Shown piece by piece: positions 44,750 to 53,811 of a stretch of DNA of 64,000 nucleotides. A program made the position numbers and the translations under genes. The notes beneath the pieces were generated by a model. That model searched no databases. It had not been told where the DNA came from and was given only the letters and a program-made list of their open reading frames with translations. Position 1 is the stretch's first letter. Every line of letters begins with the position of its first letter. Origin of the DNA: HK1 sp965215295 (GTDB lineage Bacteria > Pseudomonadota > Gammaproteobacteria > HK1); the NCBI GenBank assembly GCA_965215295.1, contig OZ244045.1:3038001-3102000 (forward strand). The letters are read 5' to 3'.

Positions 44750-45292
44750 ATGAACACACGAGACATGACCTTCGTCGCGCTGTTTGCCGCGCTGACCGCC
44801 GCCTGCGCGGTGTTTCCGCCGCTTCAGGCGCCGTTCGTCCCCGCGCCGATCATCGTGCAGAACATCGGCGTCATGCTGGCCGGCTCGATCCTCGGCGCCA
44901 AGCGGGGCAGTCTGTCGCTCGTGCTGTTCGTGGCGCTGGTGGCCGTCGGGATGCCTGTCCTCACCGGCTGGCGCGGCGGCTTCAGCGTGCTCCTGGGACC
45001 CACCGGTGGCTTCATCCTGTCCTGGATCCCGGCCGCATTCGTGATCGGGTGGCTGGTCGAGAGAAGCTGGAACCGCCTCGGCTTCTGGAAATTCCTCCTG
45101 TTCAACATGATCGGCGGGATCGGCGTGGTCTACGCGATCGGCATCCCCTGGCTCGCCGTCGTCGCCAACATGGAACTCGGCAAGGCCATCGCGGGCTCCG
45201 CCGTATTCGTCCCCGGCGATGTGGCCAAGGCCATCGTGGCGTCGATCGCGGCCCTGATCGTGAAGCGCTCCTACCCGCTCATCCGCGGGTAG
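44750..45292 (+). CDS. bioY: Biotin transporter substrate-binding component BioY
   Basis: A 180-residue protein from ATG 44750 with GGGAGGCATC upstream. It has about six hydrophobic segments and the BioY pattern: FAALTAACAVFPP, PAPIIVQNIGVMLAGSILG (equivalent to the VPITLQTLGVLLAG biotin-binding segment), GPTGGFILSWIPAAFVIG and FVPGDVAKAIVASIAA. The S-component binds biotin and docks on EcfAT. Together 43180-45292 form a complete BioMNY transporter, with about 260 bp of repeat-containing spacer before bioY. Confidence 0.9.
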   Translation: MNTRDMTFVALFAALTAACAVFPPLQAPFVPAPIIVQNIGVMLAGSILGAKRGSLSLVLFVALVAVGMPVLTGWRGGFSVLLGPTGGFILSWIPAAFVIGWLVERSWNRLGFWKFLLFNMIGGIGVVYAIGIPWLAVVANMELGKAIAGSAVFVPGDVAKAIVASIAALIVKRSYPLIRG

Positions 45293-45690
45293 CCGCACCG
45301 AATGGGCGCGGGTTTCCGAAGTCGCCATGGCGTCATCCCCGCAGCCTGCGCCCAATGCAACCTGCGTCGGTTCCTTCGCCCGGCGGTACTCGGCCACAAT
45401 CGGTGGCGCCAACGGGAACTCCGGGCAGAGTCGAGCACCGGCAATCCAGGGGACTTGCGCGGGAGGACGCGGGAGGACGCAGGTGTTGAGCGGCCGAACC
45501 GGATGCTGTACACAATCCGTGCGCGCACCAGCCCTCCCGCTACGAAACTGCCCGGATCACACCGTCCGTGCGAATGACGAAACAATCCGGAATGGTGCAG
45601 GGGTATGGAAGCGTTCTTCGGCTATTGGGTAGCGTATGTGGTTGGAGCGCGCCCCGAGAATGTGGTGGCGCTGAACCGGATTGGGTAGGC
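45293..45690. other. Intergenic stretch without recognised gene
   Basis: About 400 bp between bioY and the IS4 remnant. I see no credible coding frame. Base composition starts to fall here relative to the flanking genes. Confidence 0.4.
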
Positions 45691-45873
45691 GTGAAGGAGC
45701 GCTCGCGCACGTTGCGCGGGACGACGGTGACCGAGGCGGCGCGGGCGGTGGGCACGGTGGGCACGGTGGTGTACGTGCATGCCAACGCGATGGCCGAGCC
45801 GTGGTGTGTGGTGGCCGGCGAGCAGAAGGTGGCCACGCGCACCCTGATTCGCTACTGCGCCAAGCGCTTGCAT
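45691..45873 (+). pseudogene. IS4-family transposase fragment
   Basis: About 60 codons read VKERSRTLRGTTVTEAARAV, VVYVHANAMAEPWCVVAGEQ and ATRTLIRYCAKR, the stretch of IS4-type transposases just before the catalytic Glu region (normally ...YYAKRWTIEP...). Both ends are missing, and it breaks off about 95 bp before the OLD-like ATPase gene. It marks the left edge of the acquired ATPase/TOPRIM module. Confidence 0.7.
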
Positions 45874-45968
45874 GGAGCGACAACATCGAGATCTGCCCGG
45901 AAGCGCTCTATCCAGAGCTTGTCGGCAATTCGATTGAAGCTGGGCTTTTGCATCGGGAGCAGAACGAC

Positions 45969-47132
45969 ATGCTCGAAAATCTCAAGCTGGAAATGTACCG
46001 CGGCTTCCGCGCGTACGAGCTGGGAGATCTGTCCCGGGTGAACTTGCTCGTCGGCAAGAACAACTGCGGAAAAACTTCGATTCTGGAGGCCATACATTTT
46101 CTGGTGTCAGGAGGAGATCCCTCCGTCCTCACGCAGGCAGCCTATCAGCGTGGCGAGGTGAACTTTCCCTATGGCTCGGGTCCGAGGCATAGGCGAGAAG
46201 AAGGTTCGGATATCTCCCACTTCTTCTTCGGGCATCGTATCGAGTCAGGTGCATGCTTGCGCCTTTCCGCCAATAGTGGCTATGGACCGATAGATGCCCA
46301 GATTGTCTTGGCAGGAATTTCTGAGGATATTGATTCTCCGTATTGGGAGGATAAATCTCTACTGTCCATGGAGGATGAATCTCTACTATCCATGGACGAC
46401 AATACATTCCAGGACCTTGCTCTTCAGATTCGAGTCGGAAACGACTCGGCCAAGCATCTTCCTCCTATTCCAGTCTCTGCAAATGGTTCGCTATTCATTC
46501 CGAGGTCGTGGCGGCTTCGACGTTCGCAGCTCGACACCCTACCCGAAGCTCCGCCCGTTCAGTTCCTTGCTCCGAATTCTCTGGAGCCGAACTCCATGCG
46601 GACCATATGGGACAAAGTGTTGCTCGAAGGTCGAGAGTCCGATGTCATCACCGCCATGCGGCTTCTCGAGGCTGACCTCGATTCCATCCACTTCCTCACT
46701 GGCGGTACTTCCCGGACGGATGCGGACCGAGCTGGTGTATTGCTTGGATTCCATACGCGCGCCGGGCGCGGGCGCGTGCCTCTCGGCAGCTATGGGGACG
46801 GAATGCGCCGGCTTCTTGCGCTTTCGCTCTCTCTCATACAAACCAAGGATGGGTTCTTGTTGATCGATGAGATTGATACCGGCCTTCACTGGACAGTCAT
46901 GGAAGACATGTGGAAGCTGATCGTGGACACGGCGAGACAGTCCTCGGTGCAGGTTTTCGCGACGACCCACAGCTACGACTGTATTCGCGGACTCGCCTCC
47001 CTCGTCGAATCTCGGCCGGATCTCGCCGCGGACGTATCTATCCAGAAGATCGAGATGTCGCTGAAGAAGGCCGTAAGCCTGGACGCGGAGAAAATACGGG
47101 TAGCGGTCGAACAGGACATCGAGGTGCGGTAA
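45969..47132 (+). CDS. OLD-like AAA ATPase (putative defence system component)
   Basis: A 387-residue protein from ATG 45969. It opens in the OLD/AAA_15 way: MLENLKLEMYRGFRAYE, VNLLVGKNNCGKTSILEAI (Walker A), and later shows LGSYGDGMRRLLALSLSL (signature), FLLIDEIDTGLH (Walker B) and VFATTHSYDCI (switch). In OLD, Gabija and PARIS systems such ATPases sense or bind DNA or protein and control a TOPRIM nuclease. Here the TOPRIM protein is separate and overlaps the stop by 1 bp (TAATG). Codon use and lower GC than neighbours indicate transfer. A 17-residue direct repeat-like stretch (DKSLLSMEDESLLSMDD) occurs in the middle. Confidence 0.8.
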   Translation: MLENLKLEMYRGFRAYELGDLSRVNLLVGKNNCGKTSILEAIHFLVSGGDPSVLTQAAYQRGEVNFPYGSGPRHRREEGSDISHFFFGHRIESGACLRLSANSGYGPIDAQIVLAGISEDIDSPYWEDKSLLSMEDESLLSMDDNTFQDLALQIRVGNDSAKHLPPIPVSANGSLFIPRSWRLRRSQLDTLPEAPPVQFLAPNSLEPNSMRTIWDKVLLEGRESDVITAMRLLEADLDSIHFLTGGTSRTDADRAGVLLGFHTRAGRGRVPLGSYGDGMRRLLALSLSLIQTKDGFLLIDEIDTGLHWTVMEDMWKLIVDTARQSSVQVFATTHSYDCIRGLASLVESRPDLAADVSIQKIEMSLKKAVSLDAEKIRVAVEQDIEVR

Positions 47133-47806
47133 TGGCCGGTTCGGTAGAGCGATCTCGCCTTTGCGTCGAGGGCGAGGATGACAGCCATGCGATCCGGCAC
47201 CTTCTCATCAGGCATGGCATCGACTACGACCGAAAACCGTGGCCGGATCGGTTCCCGTCCATAGATGCCGCAGGCGGTAAAGACAAGATCCTCGACAGTG
47301 TCGAAACCACCGTGTCCGTGAGCAACGGTCGCTCGGTCGGCTTCGTATTGGACGCCGACTCTTCGCTCCAGACTCGATGGAATGCGATAGCGTCTCGACT
47401 CCGAAAGCTCGATCTGTCGGTTCCGCAAGAGATTCCTCCAGCGGGGTTCGTGGGTGAATCCCCGAGATTTCGTGCCCGGGTGGGCGTATGGCTCATGCCG
47501 GACAATCAACGAGAAGGCGCGTTGGAGGACTTTCTCGAGACCCTCGTTCAAGCAGAGGATCCACTCCTTCCGCACGCCAAAGAGTCAGCGGAACGAGCGA
47601 AGGCATTGGGCGCACGCTATCCCGACTCCAAGGCCGGGGAAGCCGTGCTGCGCACTTGGCTCGCATGGCAGGAGGATCCGGGGTTACCGTATGGCTCGGC
47701 CATCCGGGCGCGATTCTTTCGCCACGACAGTCCGGCAGCCGAGAGTTTCGTTGCTTGGTATCGACGTCTGTTCGCAATGGACGCGAACGGAGGAGAGCTC
47801 CCATGA
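47132..47806 (+). CDS. DUF3226 (TOPRIM-like) protein, partner of the OLD-like ATPase
   Basis: A 224-residue protein from ATG 47132. It has the TOPRIM-type metal-binding residues expected for DUF3226: LCVEGEDDSHAI (Glu plus Asp pair), GFVLDADSS (D-x-D) and WLMPDNQREGALEDFL. The last third includes GSAIRARFFRHDS and a hydrophobic helix. TOPRIM domains in OLD-family proteins nick or cleave nucleic acid. Coupled to the ATPase by an overlapping TAATG, it is the probable effector of a two-component anti-phage system related to OLD/PARIS-like pairs. Which family exactly is not certain. Confidence 0.75.
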   Translation: MAGSVERSRLCVEGEDDSHAIRHLLIRHGIDYDRKPWPDRFPSIDAAGGKDKILDSVETTVSVSNGRSVGFVLDADSSLQTRWNAIASRLRKLDLSVPQEIPPAGFVGESPRFRARVGVWLMPDNQREGALEDFLETLVQAEDPLLPHAKESAERAKALGARYPDSKAGEAVLRTWLAWQEDPGLPYGSAIRARFFRHDSPAAESFVAWYRRLFAMDANGGELP

Positions 47807-47985
47807 GCACGACGTCAGGCTCGGGCTCTCTGCAGGTCTCTCGCATGATTGGTCTTTCCGGAGAGCTTCGAAACCGGCTCGTCACGCCCCGGCGCGCTTC
47901 GGCCGGAGCGGCGTACCGGAGCAGTCCACCGGAGCGGAACCGGTACCCCGCAGCGCGGCCAGCTCGCCGACGGTCAGCGGCTTGA
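47803..47985 (+). pseudogene. Start of a third gene in the ATPase/TOPRIM operon, truncated
   Basis: ATG 47803 overlaps the TOPRIM stop (ATGA) and has GGAGGAGAG just upstream, so a third cistron starts here: MSTTSGSGSLQVSRMIGLSG. From about 47880 the frame runs antisense through the tail of the neighbouring dehydrogenase gene and gives Arg-rich nonsense to 47985. The gene was probably cut by the recombination that set the right edge of the module. A very short real protein is less likely. Confidence 0.5.
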
Positions 47986-49357
47986 CCGGCGGCCGGATGC
48001 GGTAGTGCTCCACCGCGCCGCGCCCGGCGGGGCGGCGTTCGGCGAAGATCCCGCTCACTGCCGTCGCGCACATCCGGCCCTGGCACGGCCCCATCCCGCA
48101 ACGGGTGAACGCCTTGGCCTGGTTGGGGCCCGGACACCCGCAGGCGATCACGCGCCCGATCTCGGCGACCGTCACCTCCTCGCAGCGGCAGACCGTCACC
48201 GCCGGGTCGGACGGGCGCAGCAACGCCGCGCCCGGCTCGAACGCGAAGTCCAGGAATTCGCGGAAACGCCGGTGCCGGGCAAGCGAAGCCCGATGCGGCC
48301 GGGCGAGGACGTCGCGGCGCCGCATGGGAATCCTTCCGAGGCGATACGCCGCTTCGAACGCCGCGATGCGGCCGGAATCCACCGCGGCCTCCGCCCCGAG
48401 GATGCGCGCCCCGTCGCCCGCGACCAGCACCCCGGGCTCGCTCGTCGTTCCCCACTCGTCCACGGCGGGGCGAAATGCGTGCTGGCGGGGGTCCCAGACG
48501 TGGTCGAGCTGCGCCGCGAGGGTGAGATGCGCGTTGGGGATGACGCCTTCATGCAGGAGCACGAGCGAGACCGGCATCGACCGCTCCCGGCCCCGGTGCC
48601 GGAACCGTACCGACTCGACGCGGTCCCGGCCTTCGACGACGACATCGCCGACGTGCATGACCTTCACGCCCCGGCGGGTGAGCGCGCGTCGCCACCCGAT
48701 GCCCTTGAGCAGGGCGCCCGGTATCGCGAGGGCCTCCGGCAAGGTGCCGACCGCCCGCCAAGTCCGGCCGGCCGGCATCGTGAGCAGCACCGCCCGCACC
48801 GGCGCGCACGCGCGCACGAGCTGCCAGGCGACCAGGTAGACGAGCGGTCCCGAGCCCGCAATGACGACGTCCGCATCGGGAACGAGTCCTGAGCCCTTGA
48901 GCAGCGACTGTGCACCGCCCGCGCCCATCACTCCGGGCAGGGTGGCTCCGCGCACCGGCACGGCTCGTTCCCGGGCGCCGGTCGCGACGATCACGCAGTG
49001 TGCGTACACGATCTCCGCGACGCCGTTGCGCAGGATCCCGAGCTCCAGCGGCGCCTTCCCGTCCTCGCGACGCGCCACCGGACTCACTTCCCACACCGAA
49101 GTACGGGCCGAGTACCGGGCGCCGCACTCGCGAAACGCACGGACGAACGCGGCGCCGGAGACATAATCGCCGCCGAGCGCGCGGGCGGTGCCGGGCCTCC
49201 CGGCGGCGACCGTCTCGACGTTGCGGTAGATCTGCCCACCGGGCGCCGGCTGCTCGTCGAGCACGAGTACGTCGGCTCCGTGCTCGCGCGCAGCGATCGC
49301 GGCGGACATGCCGGCCGGCCCCGCGCCGACGATCGCCAGCCCGACGACGTTGCTCAT
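47882..49357 (-). CDS. FAD/NAD(P)-binding subunit of an amine/imino-acid dehydrogenase (HcnB/OoxA/LhpF-like)
   Basis: A 491-residue protein from ATG 49357. The N-terminal FAD fold is LAIVGAGPAGMSAAIAAREHG with DEQPAPGGQIYRN; a second nucleotide-binding fold (VVIAGSGPLVYLVAWQL) and GVLVAGDGARILGAEAA follow. The C-terminus carries a BFD-like Fe-S domain with Cys in VCRCEEVT and CGCPGPNQAKAFTRCGMGPCQGRMC. This is the large alpha subunit of the HcnABC, octopine/nopaline oxidase and D-hydroxyproline dehydrogenase group. It lies third after the other two subunit genes on the minus strand, separated by about 295 bp. Confidence 0.85.
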   Translation of the reverse strand: MSNVVGLAIVGAGPAGMSAAIAAREHGADVLVLDEQPAPGGQIYRNVETVAAGRPGTARALGGDYVSGAAFVRAFRECGARYSARTSVWEVSPVARREDGKAPLELGILRNGVAEIVYAHCVIVATGARERAVPVRGATLPGVMGAGGAQSLLKGSGLVPDADVVIAGSGPLVYLVAWQLVRACAPVRAVLLTMPAGRTWRAVGTLPEALAIPGALLKGIGWRRALTRRGVKVMHVGDVVVEGRDRVESVRFRHRGRERSMPVSLVLLHEGVIPNAHLTLAAQLDHVWDPRQHAFRPAVDEWGTTSEPGVLVAGDGARILGAEAAVDSGRIAAFEAAYRLGRIPMRRRDVLARPHRASLARHRRFREFLDFAFEPGAALLRPSDPAVTVCRCEEVTVAEIGRVIACGCPGPNQAKAFTRCGMGPCQGRMCATAVSGIFAERRPAGRGAVEHYRIRPPVKPLTVGELAALRGTGSAPVDCSGTPLRPKRAGA

Positions 49358-49652
49358 GGCGTCGTCCCGCCGGCGCCACGCCGGCGGCGCGCCTGCGCTT
49401 TCCCCCGACTCTCCGCACCCCGGGGCCGCGCCCATCGGCGCCCATCGGGCTTGGCCGTCGTCCGGCACGCGACATCCCGCGTCCGGTATCGGTGGAGCGG
49501 CTGCGCCGTCACGGGCGCCCGGGCCGGACCCGGCCCGAGGTTCGTCAGGCCCGTTGCGCCGGCCTCGCCTTCCCCGTCACCGCCCTGTTCGTCTACGCGC
49601 GCCAAGGCCGAACCCGGATCTCGGCTCGTTGCGCCGCCGGCGCGGGCATCGC

Positions 49653-49946
49653 TCATCGCTCCACACCCCGCGCGCCGCGCTGACGGCGTACCCGCATCCC
49701 GGCCCTTGCCTCGATCATGCAGGCCTGCCGGTTCGGCACACCGTCGATCTCGACGAGGCATTCGTGACAGTCGCCGATGAGGCACCAGGGGCCGCGAGGC
49801 GAGCCCGACACGGGCGTGGCACGGAACACGAGGATGCCGTTGGCGAGCAACGCGGCCGCCACCGAGTCCCCGTCGCAGGCCTCGAAGGCCGTCCCCTCGA
49901 AGTCGAACGTGAAGACACCGGCAACGTCAGGCAGCCTGCGGAACAC
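49653..49946 (-). CDS. [2Fe-2S] small subunit of the dehydrogenase (HcnA/LhpE-like)
   Basis: A 97-residue protein from GTG 49946, overlapping the stop of the upstream FAD subunit gene by 20 bp. It has a ferredoxin-like fold with Cys residues in WCLIGDCHECLVEIDG and RQAC, and ACDGDSVAAALLANGI near the start, as in the small subunits of HcnABC-type enzymes. It should carry electrons between the two flavin subunits. The gap of 295 bp before the alpha-subunit gene holds no recognised gene. Confidence 0.8.
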   Translation of the reverse strand: MFRRLPDVAGVFTFDFEGTAFEACDGDSVAAALLANGILVFRATPVSGSPRGPWCLIGDCHECLVEIDGVPNRQACMIEARAGMRVRRQRGARGVER

Positions 49947-51051
49947 CGAACCGATCCGTCGCGAAGCAGGCCATCTCCTCGGGGATCTCGCCGTCGATCA
50001 CCCAGCCGCTCACCTCCAGAGCGTGGTTCGCGGCCAGGGTGACGCCGCTGTGGCAGGTGAAGACGAAGGCGCCGGGATGCGACTTCGACTGGTCGTAGAT
50101 CGGAAACACGTCCGGGGTCATCACCCGGAGCGCTCCCCAGGTACGCACGACCCGAAGCGCCGCGAGGCAGGGAAAGACGCGCACCGCCCGAAACGCGATG
50201 TCGCGGCTGGTGCGGGCGAGCACGGAGGTATCGAAGCCGCGCTCTTCCTGCGATGCCCCGAGGAGCAGCGAGCCCTCGTCGGTCTGACGCACCCCCGGGG
50301 TAGGGTGGCCAAGCCACGGCACGGTGCGCTCGGTGACGACGATCTGTCCGTGCTCGGGATGCACCGGCACGTCGAGGCCGACCATCGCGCCGAGCGCCTT
50401 CGAACCGTGGCCGGACGCGATGACCACCTTGCCGCCGGTGATCGTTCCCCGCGCGGTTCCCACCGCGAAACCGCCGCCATCGAGGGCGGAGACATCGTCG
50501 ACGCGCGCATCCGTGAGGTAGTCCGCATCGTGGGCCGCGAGCGATGCATGCAGACCGCGCATGAGCTTCAACGGGTTCGCATGGCCGTCGTATGGCGTGT
50601 AGGCGCCGCCCGCGACCTCCGGTCCGCACGCCGGCAGCAATTCGCGAACGCCCGCGGCGTCCAGGATCTCGTACTCGTAGCCGGCGTTGCCGGCCGCTTC
50701 CTCCAGGCCCGCGAGCGTCGATTCCAGATCGGAGAGCTCTTCCTCGGACAGCGCCGCGACCACCCCGCCCGGCCGCGCATAGCACGGCGCGAATCCGCAG
50801 TCGTCGGCGAGCGCTTCGCCGAGCGCGAACCAGCGCTCGGACGACGCGCGCGACCACAGCGCATACTCGGGCCGCCCCACGCCCTTGCCCTGCACCCACA
50901 CGAGTCCGAAGTTGCCGCGGCTCGCGCGATACGTCGCGTCCTCTTCGTCGAGGACCGCGACGCGCTGTCCGGCGCGCGCGAGACCGTAGGCGATCGCACC
51001 GCCGACCAGCCCGGCGCCGATCACCACGACATCGTAGCCGTCACCGCGCAT
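49927..51051 (-). CDS. FAD-dependent oxidoreductase subunit (DAO family, HcnC/LhpB-like)
   Basis: A 374-residue protein from ATG 51051. It has the D-amino-acid-oxidase-type fold: DVVVIGAGLVGGAIAYGLARAG, SRGNFGLVWVQGKG, and a C-terminal CHSGVTLAANHALEVSGWV that closes over FAD. The substrate-binding middle includes GGAYTPYDGHANPLKLM. It is the catalytic beta subunit in HcnABC/OoxB/LhpB-type complexes, which oxidise glycine, opines or D-hydroxyproline. Substrate here is unknown; the surrounding TauE exporter and kinase-like gene do not resemble the known hcn or lhp clusters. Confidence 0.85.
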   Translation of the reverse strand: MRGDGYDVVVIGAGLVGGAIAYGLARAGQRVAVLDEEDATYRASRGNFGLVWVQGKGVGRPEYALWSRASSERWFALGEALADDCGFAPCYARPGGVVAALSEEELSDLESTLAGLEEAAGNAGYEYEILDAAGVRELLPACGPEVAGGAYTPYDGHANPLKLMRGLHASLAAHDADYLTDARVDDVSALDGGGFAVGTARGTITGGKVVIASGHGSKALGAMVGLDVPVHPEHGQIVVTERTVPWLGHPTPGVRQTDEGSLLLGASQEERGFDTSVLARTSRDIAFRAVRVFPCLAALRVVRTWGALRVMTPDVFPIYDQSKSHPGAFVFTCHSGVTLAANHALEVSGWVIDGEIPEEMACFATDRFGVPQAA

Positions 51052-51133
51052 CGGGGTCCTTTCCGAGCCGTTCGCCGCGTTCGAGGATACCCGGTTCGGG
51101 CGCACCGCAACGCATCGAAAGGCGCGGAGCGCG

Positions 51134-51874
51134 TCACGCCACCAGCCCGACCCCCGCGAGTCCGAGCAGCAGCCACAGGACGGCACGCCGGAACCCGCGC
51201 TCCCCGGTCCGGCGGAACCACCACATCCCCGCGCCGGTACCGGCCAGGTAGAAGATCCCGAGGAGGGCCGCGCGCCACAGCGCGTCCGTCGTCGTGTTGC
51301 CGAGACCCATGTGCGTGGCGATGAGGACGAACGAAAGCACGATGCCCCAGAACACCGCGTTTGCCCGGCTCTGCGCTCCGGAAACAGGGAGCGCGAAGAA
51401 GAAGATCATGGCGACGAGTGCGATGTAGGTCGCGCCGAGCACCACTCCCGCGAGCACCCCCACCACGATCTGGACGACGATCGGTGGCCACTCCCGGAGG
51501 CGAACCCCGAACAGCATGACGACGACACACACGGCCACCGCGCCGGCGACCGCGCGCTTCATGACCATGGGGTCGGTCACCGCCAGCAGGTACACCCCGA
51601 TCGGCAGTCCGACGAGCGTGGCGGTGGTGACGACGGCGACGAGCCGGCGGTCGAACTCGCGCATGGTGCTCGGGACGAGCAGCAGGTACGACATCGCATC
51701 GATGACCATCACCTTGGTGAGCACCGACAGCGGGCTGTAGAACTGGGTGAGCACGAGAGCCATGAGCGCAGGCCCGCCGAACCCGCTGAAACCGCGCACC
51801 ATGCCGGCGACGAGCGCGGTCGCCGCGGTGAGCGCGATGGCGCGCGGCTCGTCCAGAGTCAGGTCCGGCAGCAT
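51134..51874 (-). CDS. TauE/SafE-family membrane transporter
   Basis: A 246-residue protein from ATG 51874 with about eight hydrophobic segments. The first repeat has LVAGMVRGFSGFGGPALM, the family's Gly-rich helix; the second half has VVVGVLAGVVLG and FFALPVSGAQ. Members export sulfite, sulfoacetate or other organic anions, and this gene may export an anion released during breakdown of the dehydrogenase substrate. It sits 48 bp after the kinase-like gene and 82 bp before the beta-subunit gene, likely in one operon. Confidence 0.85.
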   Translation of the reverse strand: MLPDLTLDEPRAIALTAATALVAGMVRGFSGFGGPALMALVLTQFYSPLSVLTKVMVIDAMSYLLLVPSTMREFDRRLVAVVTTATLVGLPIGVYLLAVTDPMVMKRAVAGAVAVCVVVMLFGVRLREWPPIVVQIVVGVLAGVVLGATYIALVAMIFFFALPVSGAQSRANAVFWGIVLSFVLIATHMGLGNTTTDALWRAALLGIFYLAGTGAGMWWFRRTGERGFRRAVLWLLLGLAGVGLVA

Positions 51875-51922
51875 CGAGGAGCGTTCTCCGGACCCCGGGA
51901 AGCGCCGCCGGACGGCCCGCGG

Positions 51923-52969
51923 TCAGTCCCGCCGGCCCTCGACGATCGCCAGGGCGAAGTCGAGAAGGCCGTCGGCCACGTCGTTGAAGCCCGCGAACTC
52001 CGGGCTCGTGCGCGTTCCGCGACGGTAGAGGTTGAAGAGCTGACGGAGCACGATGGCGAGCCGGAATACGGACAGCGCGCGATAGAAGCGGAATTCTCCG
52101 ACGTCGATGTCCGTGCGCCGCGCATAGGCCTCGAGGACCTCGTTGCGGCTCGGAAAGCCGGGCGCAGCGGTCGGCATCTGGCCGAGCACGCGCATGACCG
52201 GGTGATCGTCGGCCTCGGTCCAGTAGCTCAACAGGACGGCAAGATCGTACAGCGGGCACCCCCGCGTGCACATGTCCCAATCGACCACCGCCACGGGCGT
52301 GAAGCGCTCCGGGTCGAGCAGGACGTTGTCGAGCTTGAAGTCGTTGTGCACGAGCGAGACCGCGCGCTCGGGCACGACGTGATCCTCGAGCCACTCGACG
52401 ACACGCCGAACCGGGCGGCCCGGCTGCTCGTCGTAGGCGAGGTGCGCGCGCTTCGACCAGCCCGCGACCTGGCGGGAGAGGAACCCGTCCGGGCGGCCGA
52501 GGGAGTCGAGATCCACCGCCCCGGGGGGGACGCGGTGCAGACTGGCGAGCGCGTCCACGAGATCGGCGGCGACCCGCGCCGCCTGCGCCGTCCGCCCGAC
52601 GAGGGCGGGCGGGAGCGCGCCTCCGATGGAGATCCCCGGACGGTACTCCATGAGGAAGAACGGCGCGCCCAGGACCGAAGAGTCCTCGCACAGGTGGAAT
52701 GCGCGCGGCGCCAGCGGAAACGCGCGCCACAGGCGGGAGAGCACCCGATATTCGCGGGCCATGTCGTGCGCGCCGGGCGGCAGGGGTCCCGGAGGAGGCC
52801 GGCGGAGAACGCAGGGCTTCCCGTCCACTTCCACAAGGTAGTTGTAGTTGGCGAATCCGGACGCGAACTGGCGTGGAGGCAGCTCCGGAGAGAGCCGGTG
52901 GCCGTGAGGCCGGAGATGGCCGGCGAGGCGTGGCCAGTCCTGGGCGATGGCGTGGGTGCGGAAGGTCAT
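51923..52969 (-). CDS. Aminoglycoside-phosphotransferase-fold kinase (ACAD10-like)
   Basis: A 348-residue protein from ATG 52969. The APH-type kinase fold shows FASGFANYNYLVEVDGKPCVLRR (nucleotide loop), SLVHNDFKLDNVLLDP (catalytic loop, Brenner motif HNDFK-DN) and VAVVDWDMCTRGCPLYDLA (metal-binding DW/DxD). These small-molecule kinases phosphorylate hydroxylated substrates; relatives next to acyl-CoA dehydrogenases act in degradation of hydroxy acids or amines. First gene of a minus-strand series with the transporter and dehydrogenase. Confidence 0.8.
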   Translation of the reverse strand: MTFRTHAIAQDWPRLAGHLRPHGHRLSPELPPRQFASGFANYNYLVEVDGKPCVLRRPPPGPLPPGAHDMAREYRVLSRLWRAFPLAPRAFHLCEDSSVLGAPFFLMEYRPGISIGGALPPALVGRTAQAARVAADLVDALASLHRVPPGAVDLDSLGRPDGFLSRQVAGWSKRAHLAYDEQPGRPVRRVVEWLEDHVVPERAVSLVHNDFKLDNVLLDPERFTPVAVVDWDMCTRGCPLYDLAVLLSYWTEADDHPVMRVLGQMPTAAPGFPSRNEVLEAYARRTDIDVGEFRFYRALSVFRLAIVLRQLFNLYRRGTRTSPEFAGFNDVADGLLDFALAIVEGRRD

Positions 52970-53247
52970 CTCGGTCGCGTATCGGTGAGGCCGTTCCGGG
53001 CTTACATCTTGTCGGGGCCCGCCGTCCGTTCCACGGGGCGGGCCGTCACTCCCGGAGCTTCAGCGAACCGCCCTGCCCACTCGAATTCCAGTCCCCGGCC
53101 GCCACCGAGCCCGGCCGATACGCCTGCAACGTCCCGGGAACGGCCGCTCCCGCGCGTCCGGTACCGTTCCCGCCCGGGCGGGCACTCGTTCCGGACAGCG
53201 AATCCGGAATGGCGGTCCGCACGGAAACGCGTACGGGAAACCGCCAC

Positions 53248-53544
53248 TCAGACCCGCGTGGCGCGGAACAGGCGTTCGCCCTGCTCGTCGATCACCTTGC
53301 GGGCCTTGCTGACGGACAGGGTAATCGCGGCCTCGCGCGACGGCGACGTGTCGGCGCGAATGAAGCGGGCCTCCTTCGCCTCTCCGTCGATCACCTTGCC
53401 TATGCGCCCTTCGGTGGACCAGCCGCCGCTCGCCTTGCGCGGAGTCGCGACGATGGTGAATCCTTCGTGCTCCACCGGCTCCGCGCCTTCGGGCTCACGG
53501 TCGTCCCCGCCTCCACCGAGCGCCTTCTTCAGAAATCCAAGCAC
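53248..53544 (-). CDS. HlyU-family protein
   Basis: A 98-residue protein from GTG 53544. It begins VLGFLKKALGGGG, then HEGFTIVATPRKASGGWSTEGRI, FIRADTSPSREAAITLSVSKARKVIDEQGERLF, the conserved core of the small HlyU family (PF10115). Family members are named for Vibrio HlyU-like annotation, yet most have no proven DNA binding. It stands alone, convergent with nothing, and divergent from hisN. I see no further clue to function. Confidence 0.75.
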   Translation of the reverse strand: MLGFLKKALGGGGDDREPEGAEPVEHEGFTIVATPRKASGGWSTEGRIGKVIDGEAKEARFIRADTSPSREAAITLSVSKARKVIDEQGERLFRATRV

Positions 53545-53811
53545 CGTCCTGCTCCTCGACACGATGATGGCGCCATTGTCGTCGAAGGCGGCGGCCCGGC
53601 GCGAGCACCGGAGAGCGACGGCTCCCGATGCGGCGCATCGCATGGCATGGGATTGCCGGGAAGTGTAGCCTGCTCCGTCCGTCGGCTCGAAACCCGGGCG
53701 TGACATGCCGGGCTCGTGTCCCGCCGTCTCCGGCGCCGCGACGGGTCGCGGGCGGATTCCATGTCCATGAACGACCGCCCGGAGGAAAGCGGCGGTTCGT
53801 GAAGTGAAGCG

